Shown in pieces: positions 1-8,900 of a stretch of DNA of 64,000 bases. Position numbers and translations under genes: made by a program. The first letter of the stretch is position 1, and each line of letters starts with the position of its first letter. The stretch covers positions 1,986,001 through 2,050,000 of the forward strand of contig NZ_CP106735.1 of assembly GCF_025639805.1 (NCBI RefSeq), in the 5' to 3' direction. Below the pieces are notes generated by a model, which was not told the DNA's origin, ran no database searches, and saw only the letters and a list, made by a program, of their open reading frames with translations. The stretch is from Reichenbachiella carrageenanivorans. Its GTDB lineage: Bacteria > Bacteroidota > Bacteroidia > Cytophagales > Cyclobacteriaceae.

Positions 1-2
1 AT

Positions 3-1580
3 GTGATGTATATCCCATATCACGTTTGGGAAGATGTAAGATGGGGATATGGAGTGGTCAAAGGAACAGTCAGTAGCAATGGATCCGTCAGTTGGGAAAA
101 CTGGACTTCAGACTTACATTACTCTACGGCCAAACAAATCAAATTATATGATGGGAAAGTATACCTAGCGACACAAGGTGCTGGTGTATTAGCTAGAAAA
201 ACAAATGGAGGTCAAGCAGATGACTTGCCTTCTATTGATGAGAGTGGGTGGACACCACCAGCAGCAGAACCAAGGTACAATCTATTCACAGATACAGACG
301 AAACCTCAGGATTGGCTTGGTCAGGTTTTGGAAATGTCACATCATCTCCGAGTTCGGGGCAGGTACTCGAAGGGGCATCTTCAAGGTATGTTCAGGGACT
401 GGATCAAAGTGTGGCACCTGGAGCGGATCACTCGCTCATTATCGAATTCGATCCATTGGAAGTGACTGGTGGTACACTTGTGTTGAAAGGGTTTGGCATA
501 GGAGGAGCACTCAACAGTCTCAATGTAAAATTGCTTGATGCAAATGGTGGTTACGTAGATTATCCTAATCAAAGTTTTCCCTCCAACAATTGGGGAACTA
601 TAGCGGTAGCTATTTCTGGTGGGACTTTAGATACTGATAGTTTCAATCGTGTGCTAATAGAGCGCTGGGGTGGAGGTGTCGACAAGTTATATCTTGATGA
701 TTTACATATTTCGGGCGGTGTAGTAAATGCAGGGAGTTCGACTACCGTTTATGTCACTGGTGTGACCTTAACGCCTGCCTCGGTAGCTTTAATGACTGGA
801 AGTACCCAGCAACTGTCTGCTAGTGTAGCACCCAGCCATGCTACCAATCAAAACGTTAATTATACATCCAACAATACGAATGTAGTTACAGTGAATGGTG
901 CCGGGCTAGTGACAGCAATTGCTGCTGGTACTGCCATCGTTACAGTCACGACAGTAGAAGGGGCGAAGACAGATCAGGCGACAATTACTGTTTCACCAGT
1001 AGGGAATGGTGATTGTTCGGCAACCTCTTCAGGAGGCAAACCCAATCCTCCTTGCCAAGTATGGACAGAGGTTACTTCGCCAACTAGTGTGATCCTACAC
1101 TGGAATGACAACTCCAACAACGAAGACTTCTTTGATATTATGGCACAATTGTCCGGAGATACTTGGAGAGCATCCAGTATGCCTGACGGTGCAGAAAATG
1201 CTTCATCAGTATCTATCACTGGATTAGACTATGGAGCATCTTATAAGTTCAGAATTAAATCTAAAAATGGAATCGGTGCTTCGGCTTGGGTTGAAACGGA
1301 TCAAGTCAGTTTAGGTGCTGGCATTAGATATCGTACGGATGGATCATATGAGAAATCATGGGTTGCCCCTATGCTTATATACCCCGTTCCTGCCACTTCT
1401 TGGATGGTGGTAGAATCTGCCGTGAGTGGTCATGCAGTGATCAGAGATATATCAGGAAAAGTAGTTTATTCCTTTCTGTCCAATAAAGGAGTAAACAGAT
1501 TGGATGTATCAGGCTACCAAAATGGCACCTACCTGTTAGAGATCAACCAAGATGTGAAAAGGTTTTTGGTCACTCATTGA
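3..1580 (+). CDS. C-terminal part of a secreted GH74-like beta-propeller protein with Big_2, FN3 and T9SS sorting domains (partial)
   Basis: The frame is open to the window edge, so the N-terminus lies upstream. Residues 1-65 match the last propeller blade of the intact paralogue at 43276-45582: both have W-E-x-W-T-x-D-L-H-Y followed about 25 residues later by a G-A-G motif. Next come a jelly-roll, lectin-like segment (about 90-237, ending in an L-D-D-L strand), a Big_2 immunoglobulin-like domain (about 250-332, starting V-T-L-T-P), an FN3 domain (about 345-440), and a C-terminal T9SS type A sorting domain that starts at Y-P-V-P-A and ends in K-R-F-L-V. The protein is therefore probably exported by T9SS and anchored at the cell surface, where the added domains would bind glycan. 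It precedes a paralogous propeller gene by 80 bases, probably in one operon. The glycan specificity is not visible. Confidence 0.85.
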   Translation: MMYIPYHVWEDVRWGYGVVKGTVSSNGSVSWENWTSDLHYSTAKQIKLYDGKVYLATQGAGVLARKTNGGQADDLPSIDESGWTPPAAEPRYNLFTDTDETSGLAWSGFGNVTSSPSSGQVLEGASSRYVQGLDQSVAPGADHSLIIEFDPLEVTGGTLVLKGFGIGGALNSLNVKLLDANGGYVDYPNQSFPSNNWGTIAVAISGGTLDTDSFNRVLIERWGGGVDKLYLDDLHISGGVVNAGSSTTVYVTGVTLTPASVALMTGSTQQLSASVAPSHATNQNVNYTSNNTNVVTVNGAGLVTAIAAGTAIVTVTTVEGAKTDQATITVSPVGNGDCSATSSGGKPNPPCQVWTEVTSPTSVILHWNDNSNNEDFFDIMAQLSGDTWRASSMPDGAENASSVSITGLDYGASYKFRIKSKNGIGASAWVETDQVSLGAGIRYRTDGSYEKSWVAPMLIYPVPATSWMVVESAVSGHAVIRDISGKVVYSFLSNKGVNRLDVSGYQNGTYLLEINQDVKRFLVTH

Positions 1581-1660
1581 TAGTTATTTAGGTCAGCAAG
1601 TACCATGTGAGGAGTGAAACCTTTCATGGTGCTTATTTAATTGAGAAAGAAAAGAATAGT

Positions 1661-4084
1661 ATGATGAAAAGGGTTACAAATTTTTTGATTCTGATGGCTT
1701 GGTTTAGTATCATCCATTACAATGCCTCTGCACAGTGGTTCAACGCGAACCCTGGCCATGGAGGTCAGGTACAGCACGTGGTATGCGATCCTAACGAAGA
1801 CGGTAAAATGTATCTCTGTAGTGATATGGAAGGGTACTATGTAAGTCATGATTATGGAGACTCATGGGAGTCCTATAGTTTTCAGTCTTTATACAGCAAT
1901 GTCTTCAACATTGCAATTGCTCCTACGAACTCTGATAGGCTACTTATGGGCTCCACTTATGGAGCGGCAAAAAGTGATGACGGTGGTGATACTTGGTCTT
2001 TTGTCAACGAACTGAAAGGGAAACCAGTATCGGCTATGGCGATAGACCCTTCAGACGAAGACTATATGTATATGGCACCGAGTTGGTTGGAGGATAAGGT
2101 AAATGCGTTTGCTACAAGTGGCGAGCGTAGCCTGTATTACTCACACAACAGTGGCGATACTTGGACTAAAAGTAACTATGTAGCCGGCAGTGCAGCTAGA
2201 AATGTATATACTATTACCATACATCCTACCAATGGAGATGTATGGTTAGGTTCGGAATCTGGCTTATTTAGATCTACCGACCATGGGGTGACCTGGACAG
2301 CGATTTCTAAGCCAACCAATGCAAAAACTTGTTTAGGTGCGGATATTACACCAGACGGAGCATGGGTTTATGCTGCTTACGAGCGGAATGATGGCAATTC
2401 TGGACTCTATGTAAGAGCCTATGATGATGGTGACTGGTCGGAACTAGATGCTAGTGGTGTGATGCAAGCAAAAAATCAATTGCACTGGAGACCAGTTGTA
2501 GACCCTAATTCAACAGCAACGAATCATTTTGTTATGTTAGGTACGCTATTCAGAGGAGGTAATGGTAATGAAAATGCTCTGCTCGAAGGGAGGTTTACAG
2601 TATCAGGAGGAGTCACAATCACAGGTACAATTCAAGAGGCTTTCAAGTACACTGGTGTTGAAAGTATTGAAGAAATTGGTTGGAACAAGTATCAAGGTGT
2701 ATCTAGAACCTATGCTTATTATCCTAAATCATGGACTAACTATAGCTACACAAGGGGTGCTTTTATCATGAGTCAGCAATCAGCTTATATTGGTGACCTC
2801 ACAGATGCTTCGTCATGGAAGTGTGTGACTTCTCATCAAGAAAAGAACCTGAATGGTGTAGATTTTTATCGTACCAATGGTACCGCTTCTACATTCAACT
2901 GGGACATGGATGGTTATGAAAACTACGTGGTTCAAGCCATGGCAGACAATGGAATTGTAGAAAGTTATGATGGTGGATTCTCATGGTCGCAGCCCAGTAT
3001 TGTGATGACGGGCAGCTGGAATGCGGATGCAGCGGAATCTGTAGTGAAAAGCGGAGAAAATACGATTATGCTGGCTGGTACAGCAGATGGTTTTGGAGGG
3101 GCATTAGCAGAATGGAGTGGTCGTTTGTTATACAAAGAATTGACCAACCTATCTGGCCCAGTAGATAGTTGGCAGGTATTGATCGACGGGAAGTCAGGCA
3201 CTACAAAAGGATTAGGAACTAACAACAGGATCACGTTTATCCATAGCGATGACAATATTCCTGAGCGAGTTTATATTTCTACTATTGGTGGAGCATATGT
3301 CACAGAAAACATACATGAATTAGTCGCTGGAAATAGCACTTATAATTTTGTCAAAATCACAAGTGGAGACACGGAAGTACCAGGTAGAAAAATAATGTCA
3401 GATCCTAACGATTCTGATCTTGTGTATTTGCGATGCACCAATGGTACATTCAAAGGCCAAAGACAATCAGGAGGCAATTACATTTGGACCGAGCTGTCTG
3501 TGAATGGCAGTACCAATGGCCTAGATAGTAATTGGGGATCCAATGGCGACATGACTGTATGGGCAAATGGAAGCACCACATACCTATTGCTGACTAAAGG
3601 AGACAATTCAAATGTTAATTATGAATTGCATCTGTCCGCAGATGGAGGAGATAATTTTACTCAAGTGGTTACGCGAGCAGATGCCGAAACACTGAGAAAC
3701 CCTGCATGGTTAGGAGCTCATGGATTTAAAACTAGCTTTGGTGGAATTTGTGGTTTGAATAACCAATTCTTTTTCACCTTTCAGGTAAGAGAAAACGGAG
3801 AGAAGTTGACCAAAGGAATTGCCTTTATCAAAGCTAATATTGGGAATAGTCTTGCAGATATAACCTTAGAAGACTGGACAGGAACCGTAGGAGAAAACTA
3901 TATGGAATTTCCAGTATCAAGAAGAGGGAAAATATGGAGTGACGACCAAGGAAATGCACATATTTATCAGGCTACTATGGGAACAGGGCTTTGGAAAAGA
4001 AGCCTCAAGAAAAAAGAAGCACCAACAGCTGTTTTTTCTTCTGATAAAAAAGAAGTGAGCGTTTCCTGGTACTGTGAATTTTGA
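1661..4084 (+). CDS. Secreted GH74-like BNR beta-propeller protein, N-terminal part (frame broken before its PKD domains)
   Basis: I chose ATG 1661 over an upstream GTG at 1607 because it gives a proper signal peptide: M-M-K-R, a hydrophobic core, then A-S-A-Q. A purine-rich stretch precedes it. The mature protein begins Q-W-F-N-A-N-P-G-H-G-G-Q-V-Q, the same start as the paralogue at 43276. It carries BNR/sialidase-fold blades with many D-x-G-x-T-W turns. Two aspartates line up by eye with the catalytic pair of GH74 enzymes: D55 in C-S-D-M-E-G and D429 in M-A-D-N-G. That mapping is inference. At about residue 800 a PKD domain starts (A-P-T-A-V-F-S-S) but the frame ends at TGA 4084. The rest of that domain continues in the +1 frame from about 4065, so this is the front half of a gene of about 1410 codons. 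It has no sorting domain of its own. Confidence 0.8.
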   Translation: MMKRVTNFLILMAWFSIIHYNASAQWFNANPGHGGQVQHVVCDPNEDGKMYLCSDMEGYYVSHDYGDSWESYSFQSLYSNVFNIAIAPTNSDRLLMGSTYGAAKSDDGGDTWSFVNELKGKPVSAMAIDPSDEDYMYMAPSWLEDKVNAFATSGERSLYYSHNSGDTWTKSNYVAGSAARNVYTITIHPTNGDVWLGSESGLFRSTDHGVTWTAISKPTNAKTCLGADITPDGAWVYAAYERNDGNSGLYVRAYDDGDWSELDASGVMQAKNQLHWRPVVDPNSTATNHFVMLGTLFRGGNGNENALLEGRFTVSGGVTITGTIQEAFKYTGVESIEEIGWNKYQGVSRTYAYYPKSWTNYSYTRGAFIMSQQSAYIGDLTDASSWKCVTSHQEKNLNGVDFYRTNGTASTFNWDMDGYENYVVQAMADNGIVESYDGGFSWSQPSIVMTGSWNADAAESVVKSGENTIMLAGTADGFGGALAEWSGRLLYKELTNLSGPVDSWQVLIDGKSGTTKGLGTNNRITFIHSDDNIPERVYISTIGGAYVTENIHELVAGNSTYNFVKITSGDTEVPGRKIMSDPNDSDLVYLRCTNGTFKGQRQSGGNYIWTELSVNGSTNGLDSNWGSNGDMTVWANGSTTYLLLTKGDNSNVNYELHLSADGGDNFTQVVTRADAETLRNPAWLGAHGFKTSFGGICGLNNQFFFTFQVRENGEKLTKGIAFIKANIGNSLADITLEDWTGTVGENYMEFPVSRRGKIWSDDQGNAHIYQATMGTGLWKRSLKKKEAPTAVFSSDKKEVSVSWYCEF
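4061..4066 (+). other. Single-base frameshift joining two halves of one propeller-PKD gene
   Basis: The upstream frame reads E-V-S-V-S-W-Y-C-E-F-stop. Removing one T from the run at 4062-4064 makes it read E-V-S-V-P-G-T-V-N-F-D-A, a typical first strand of a PKD domain, and continues in frame into 4074-5903. The upstream piece has a signal peptide and no sorting domain. The downstream piece has a sorting domain and no signal peptide. It is either a real disrupting insertion or a base-call error; programmed frameshifting is less likely. Confidence 0.85.
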
Positions 4085-5903
4085 TGCCACAGCATCCTCT
4101 GCATATATGGATCGCTCCATAGTATCCTATCGTTGGGACTTTGGCGATGAAACTAGCAAAACGGGTAGTACTACGAGTCATGAATTTACCCAAGCAGGAA
4201 AATATATAGTGACGCTCACGGTAGAAGACGATCAAGGAGATACAGACGTATCTACCACAACCATCACAGCAGTAGATCTCAGTTTGAAAAGCGTAATTCG
4301 TGCCCAAATCACACAAGGATATACACCATTGTATGCCAGCCTAGATGGCAGTGATTCGGAAAGCCCGACTAGCACCATCGAATCTTATACTTGGAAGCTT
4401 AAAGGACAGGTAATAAGCGAAGCATCAAAGTTGGCCGTTCAGCTCAGTGAGCCAGGGGCATACATTTACGAACTCACAGTGAAAGATGCCACAGGTGCTG
4501 AGCATACTTCGATGCATACCATTACTGCCCTTGCTTTTACAGGAGAGTCGAATAGCTATAAGCAGGTGCTCAAAGATGGGATGGAAGGTTTCAGTATCAT
4601 CGACCCGTCAAACAATGGACAGCAGTGGGGCGGAGTACCAAGTGTAGCTACTCTCGCATCAGACAATGATTGCCTGATTCATTATGGTACCATATGGGGA
4701 GACCATGCGAGTAGTGGATATGATCATGCCAGTGGCAGGTATAGTGCGTTCTTGCAGCCTACAGATGAAGTCCTTTCTTTAGAAGGATTTAATACTGCTG
4801 GATATGATCATGTCAAACTTCAATTTGGTATGATGAAAATGTCGATCGTGGAGGGAGAAGCAGTCCCTAACGACGATACAGGTAGTGGAATCAAACTTGA
4901 ATACTCAACGAATGGGACACAATGGACGGAGATTTCACTAGTAGGCAAGTTTACATACAACAACGAAGTCAATAGTATTTGGTACTGGGTGGAGTTGGAA
5001 GAAGAACTGCCATCAGTTGAAAATCTGAGACTTAGGTTTACCAGATTGGCTGATGCCAATCCTTTCGATACCAACTGGAGGATAGACGACATTTTGTTTA
5101 CGGCTCCTGCAGGAGTGGTCATGAGTAGCCCAGGAGTGACCATTTCGGCTTCTAAGTTGGGTCCCAACCAATTAGAACTTATAGAGGTGACGGCGGCCAT
5201 AGATGGTACTGCTTCCTTTATCGAGTGGGACTTTGGTGCTGCCGCCAATCCTCAAATTGGATTTGGAGTAGGGCCACATCAAGTGAAATTTTCAAAACAA
5301 GGAGCACAAGAAATAAAAGTACGTGTACTAAATCAGATGGGGGAGACCACAGCTAAGACAACCATAGCAGTAGGGCCTATTGTGAGCGCACTAAGCGGAA
5401 CCATCGTAGCAAGCAAGAGCAAAATTGCCCTCAGTACCAAAGTGATGATTTCGGCTAAGCTAGATGGCGAGGCTAAAGCGTATACATGGGATTTTGGTGT
5501 GTCAGCCGAGCCGAAAACGGCTACTGGTGCAGGACCGCACGATGTAATTTTTAGTGAATTGGGCATGAAGGATATTGAACTAAAGGTGACCAACAGAAGT
5601 GGTATTACTTCTATTATCAAGGCAGATGGCCTCATCGAAGTTTCCAATACGGTGGTTGCAGGGATAGATGATTCACATATCATACAAGTTTTTCCTAACC
5701 CAGCTACCGATCTGCTGCAGTTCAAAGGTTTTAATACTCAAATAAATGTGCAGCTCTGGTCGCTAGAAGGTCAGCAATTGATGGAGAAAAACATCAGGCC
5801 ACAGGAGACTTTGAAGCTTAATCATTTACAACCAGGTCTGTATTTGCTTCAAATCAGAGGAGAAAATAATCTAATGGAGATTCAAAAAATTAATAAGCTA
5901 TGA
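4074..5903 (+). CDS. PKD-domain and lectin-like C-terminal half of the frameshifted propeller protein, with T9SS sorting domain
   Basis: The apparent GTG start lies inside a PKD domain (N-F-D-A-T-A-S-S ... Y-R-W-D-F-G-D), so it is not a natural translation start; this is the continuation of 1661-4084. In order it shows PKD 1 (about 1-65), a second PKD-like domain (about 75-155), a beta-sandwich, lectin-like domain (about 160-345, ending W-R-I-D-D-I), two more PKD-like repeats each with E/T-W-D-F-G (about 350-435 and 440-525), and a T9SS type A sorting domain beginning F-P-N-P-A-T-D. PKD domains usually act as spacers or carbohydrate contacts in secreted polysaccharidases. The stop codon overlaps the next start by four bases (ATGA at 5900), so the genes are probably translationally coupled. 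Confidence 0.8.
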   Translation: MNFDATASSAYMDRSIVSYRWDFGDETSKTGSTTSHEFTQAGKYIVTLTVEDDQGDTDVSTTTITAVDLSLKSVIRAQITQGYTPLYASLDGSDSESPTSTIESYTWKLKGQVISEASKLAVQLSEPGAYIYELTVKDATGAEHTSMHTITALAFTGESNSYKQVLKDGMEGFSIIDPSNNGQQWGGVPSVATLASDNDCLIHYGTIWGDHASSGYDHASGRYSAFLQPTDEVLSLEGFNTAGYDHVKLQFGMMKMSIVEGEAVPNDDTGSGIKLEYSTNGTQWTEISLVGKFTYNNEVNSIWYWVELEEELPSVENLRLRFTRLADANPFDTNWRIDDILFTAPAGVVMSSPGVTISASKLGPNQLELIEVTAAIDGTASFIEWDFGAAANPQIGFGVGPHQVKFSKQGAQEIKVRVLNQMGETTAKTTIAVGPIVSALSGTIVASKSKIALSTKVMISAKLDGEAKAYTWDFGVSAEPKTATGAGPHDVIFSELGMKDIELKVTNRSGITSIIKADGLIEVSNTVVAGIDDSHIIQVFPNPATDLLQFKGFNTQINVQLWSLEGQQLMEKNIRPQETLKLNHLQPGLYLLQIRGENNLMEIQKINKL

Positions 5904-8900
5904 GAAGGTCAATAATTCAAAAAATGCGAGTAGCACTCAAAGCCACACTTTTACCTGTCTTAATATTATCAATGACTCAAGTGCTAATGGCACAAGAGCT
6001 CACAGGGTTTTGGCCACTTGCTACCACCACTACTGGTCTGGTAGAAGTGTACGGGACAGGGCTTTCGGAAGCTACTGGAGTCACTATGGGAGGTACAGCT
6101 GCCACTTATTTTTATAAGTCTTCGGATGATAAAATCGTGTTTGCCGTGCCTGCTGGTGCTACTACCAGTACGTTTACCGTAGATGGTATAGCACTTACTT
6201 CATCGGAGGCACTGCGGATAGATGAGCCTGAGCTGGACACGCTGGCTTTTGTGCAGTTTGGAGATGCTTCTGGCAACAATGAAACCATAGACTTAGGAAG
6301 TGAAGACGGTATCATGACTATATCCAGAACATCAGGAGATGGAACATTAGATATTGTAAATAATGGAGCTCAGAATACAGGACTTTATCCAGGGGCATCT
6401 GGTGCAAACTATCTCCATGCCAATGGAGGAGCACTGAGTTTTGTCATTTCAGGTATCAATACGATGGGTTACGGGGAAGTGACCTTTGCTTTTGGGTATG
6501 TGCCATGGAAAAACAAAAAATCGGACGATGTGATCCAGTTTGAGTATAAAGATGCTGGAAATGGGGGGGCTTGGGTAGACATGAACATGCCTACCATTTA
6601 TCAAAATGCGAATGTCTGGTTTTATGCCAAGCCGACTCCAGTCGTACCTATTCCAGAAAGCACGGAGATTCAGTTTAGAGTTACAGTCACGGATGCTACT
6701 TATCGATTCAAAATGGACGATATAATCATCTTAGGGAACGACCTTCCTCCTAGTGTTGGTTTTACAACCTCTTCGATTGTTACCAACGAAACCGTAGGAT
6801 CTATGCAAATAGAGGTGGAGGCTACTGAAGCAGTTAGCGGAGACACAAAGATTTACCTTACTACTGCCGGTTCACTTACGGGTTCAGAGTATTCCCTGAC
6901 CGACAATGGAGGTACTGGAGAGACCAATGTGGTCACTATTCCAGATGGAATGACTACAGGTACAGCCACTTTGACTATTGTCAATGACAGTGATATTGAA
7001 GACACTAAAAACTTAACGATCACGATAGTCTCTGCTGATGACCCTGTGGAAGTAGGTGTTAGCAGCGAGCTAGCAGTGAGTGTATTCGATGATGATAGTC
7101 CGCCTACCTTGTATGATTTATCAATCAACAAGGCGCAACTTATCGAAGGCTCTGGAAATCAAGCTGAAATCACGGCCTTTGTGACCAAGGCAGTAACCGG
7201 AACTCAGACCATTACACTAGCTTTAGCTGGCGATAGAGTAGGGGCTGGAGAGTACGAGATTGGTGGAGGGACTTTCGAACTCACCATAGCTGATGGAGAC
7301 ATGACTGGCACAACCTTGCTTTCTGTTGTAGACGACGATTCATTAGAAATAGCAGAAGTAGTAGCCATCACAGTAGCTGAGATCAATGGTGAAGTGGTGC
7401 TTGGAGATCCTGTTCCCGAAGTGTCCATTACTATTGTAGACGACGAAGTGCCTAGCCTGTCTTTCAGCTTGAATCAGCAAGTAGTACAGGAGGCTGATGA
7501 AACAGAAGTCACTATTTCGATTGAAACAGAAATACCTGTAAGAGGGGATCAGACTGTTATTTTAGCGTTTGCAGGTACTAATATAAATGGGGACGACTAT
7601 ACCGTATACAGTAGTGCGGGAGATTTGGGCGTGCCAGAGATTTATCTAAAGGATGGCGAATCTTTGGCTACTACTACGTTTGTGATCAGTAGAGATTTAG
7701 TGGGAGAAGGGAATGAGAAAATGAATATTGGTATTGCTAGTGTCAGTGCAGGTATCAGTTCGGTGGATTTGCCCACCGCAGCAGAGTTGGTCATTTTGGA
7801 TGAATATATCGAAAACTACTTTCTACAGCCAGAGACTTTTGGATTTAGAGAAAACACCAGTATAGCAGCTTATTATGGCAATGGCTATTTTGATTATGCC
7901 TATGTATATAGCGGAACGGCACGTATTGGCAAGAGAAGTGCCAATGGCGGATTTGATAGCTATGTCAACTTTTTAGCAAGTGATGAAAACACCTTTCAAA
8001 TGGCTGGTATTAATACCACTGGAGAATCAGATTTGAGGCTTGGGTTCAAACTTCAGCCAACCAAAGTTGGAGCTATGGGAGAAGACTTCAGAGTAGAATT
8101 TAGCACCAATGGCGTAGACTTCGATGCTGTAGAGCTGGCATACAATCATTCTGGAGACCTCGTCTTTGATCAAATGATGGCTGCTGGTTTTGTGCCAGAG
8201 TCTGACAATCTTACGATCAGATTCACCAATCTATCTGATGATTCGAACAATGGATGGTGGATGGACGATGTGAGTATATTTCATGACAACCCACGCCCAA
8301 GAATCACTTTCGAACTCGATACCACTTGGGTGACAGAGGTAGAACAAAAGGAAATCAAAGTATGGGCTCTATTGGAATCAGCGATGGCTACTGACGAGTA
8401 TGTCTTTTTAGGTGAAGTGGAAGGAACCGAAGTAAGCGAGGAGGATTACTTGTTATCTGCTTCTTCTATATTCATTCCAGCAGGAGAGACCTCTGGATAT
8501 GTGACCTTGAAAGTGCTGGATGATGCTGAGGAAGAGTACATGGAAGAAATAAACGTAAGTGTGGCTTCTACCAGTGCCGGTTTAGACGATGTGGTGATAC
8601 CGTCCAAGATATCTGTCACGGTATATGATAATGACAAGCCCGGGCCAGCTGAATATTTTTTCAAAGAAACACTCAACAATCCCCTCAATATAGAACCCAA
8701 AAACTGGGGAGATCGTCAGCCACCAAACTATCTAAATAGAAGTAATAGACCTTGGTCCAATGTGAAAGATCACTACCTAAGACAGCATTTTTGGAATGCA
8801 AAAGATCACTATATCACGGGCAATGCGATCATTAGTTGTGAGTCTTTTTTAGGAGGTATGTCAAAGGAAGAAGCGACAGACTTTAATATGGGTGCGGAGA

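Noticed and set aside
4061..4066. Programmed +1 frameshift
   Set aside because: No typical slippery codon, stop-codon stimulator or downstream structure is visible; mutation or read error is simpler.
6853..7428. Antisense reading frames inside the Calx-beta gene
   Set aside because: Low-complexity serine/valine-rich composition and repeated occurrence opposite each repeat; shadows of the real gene.
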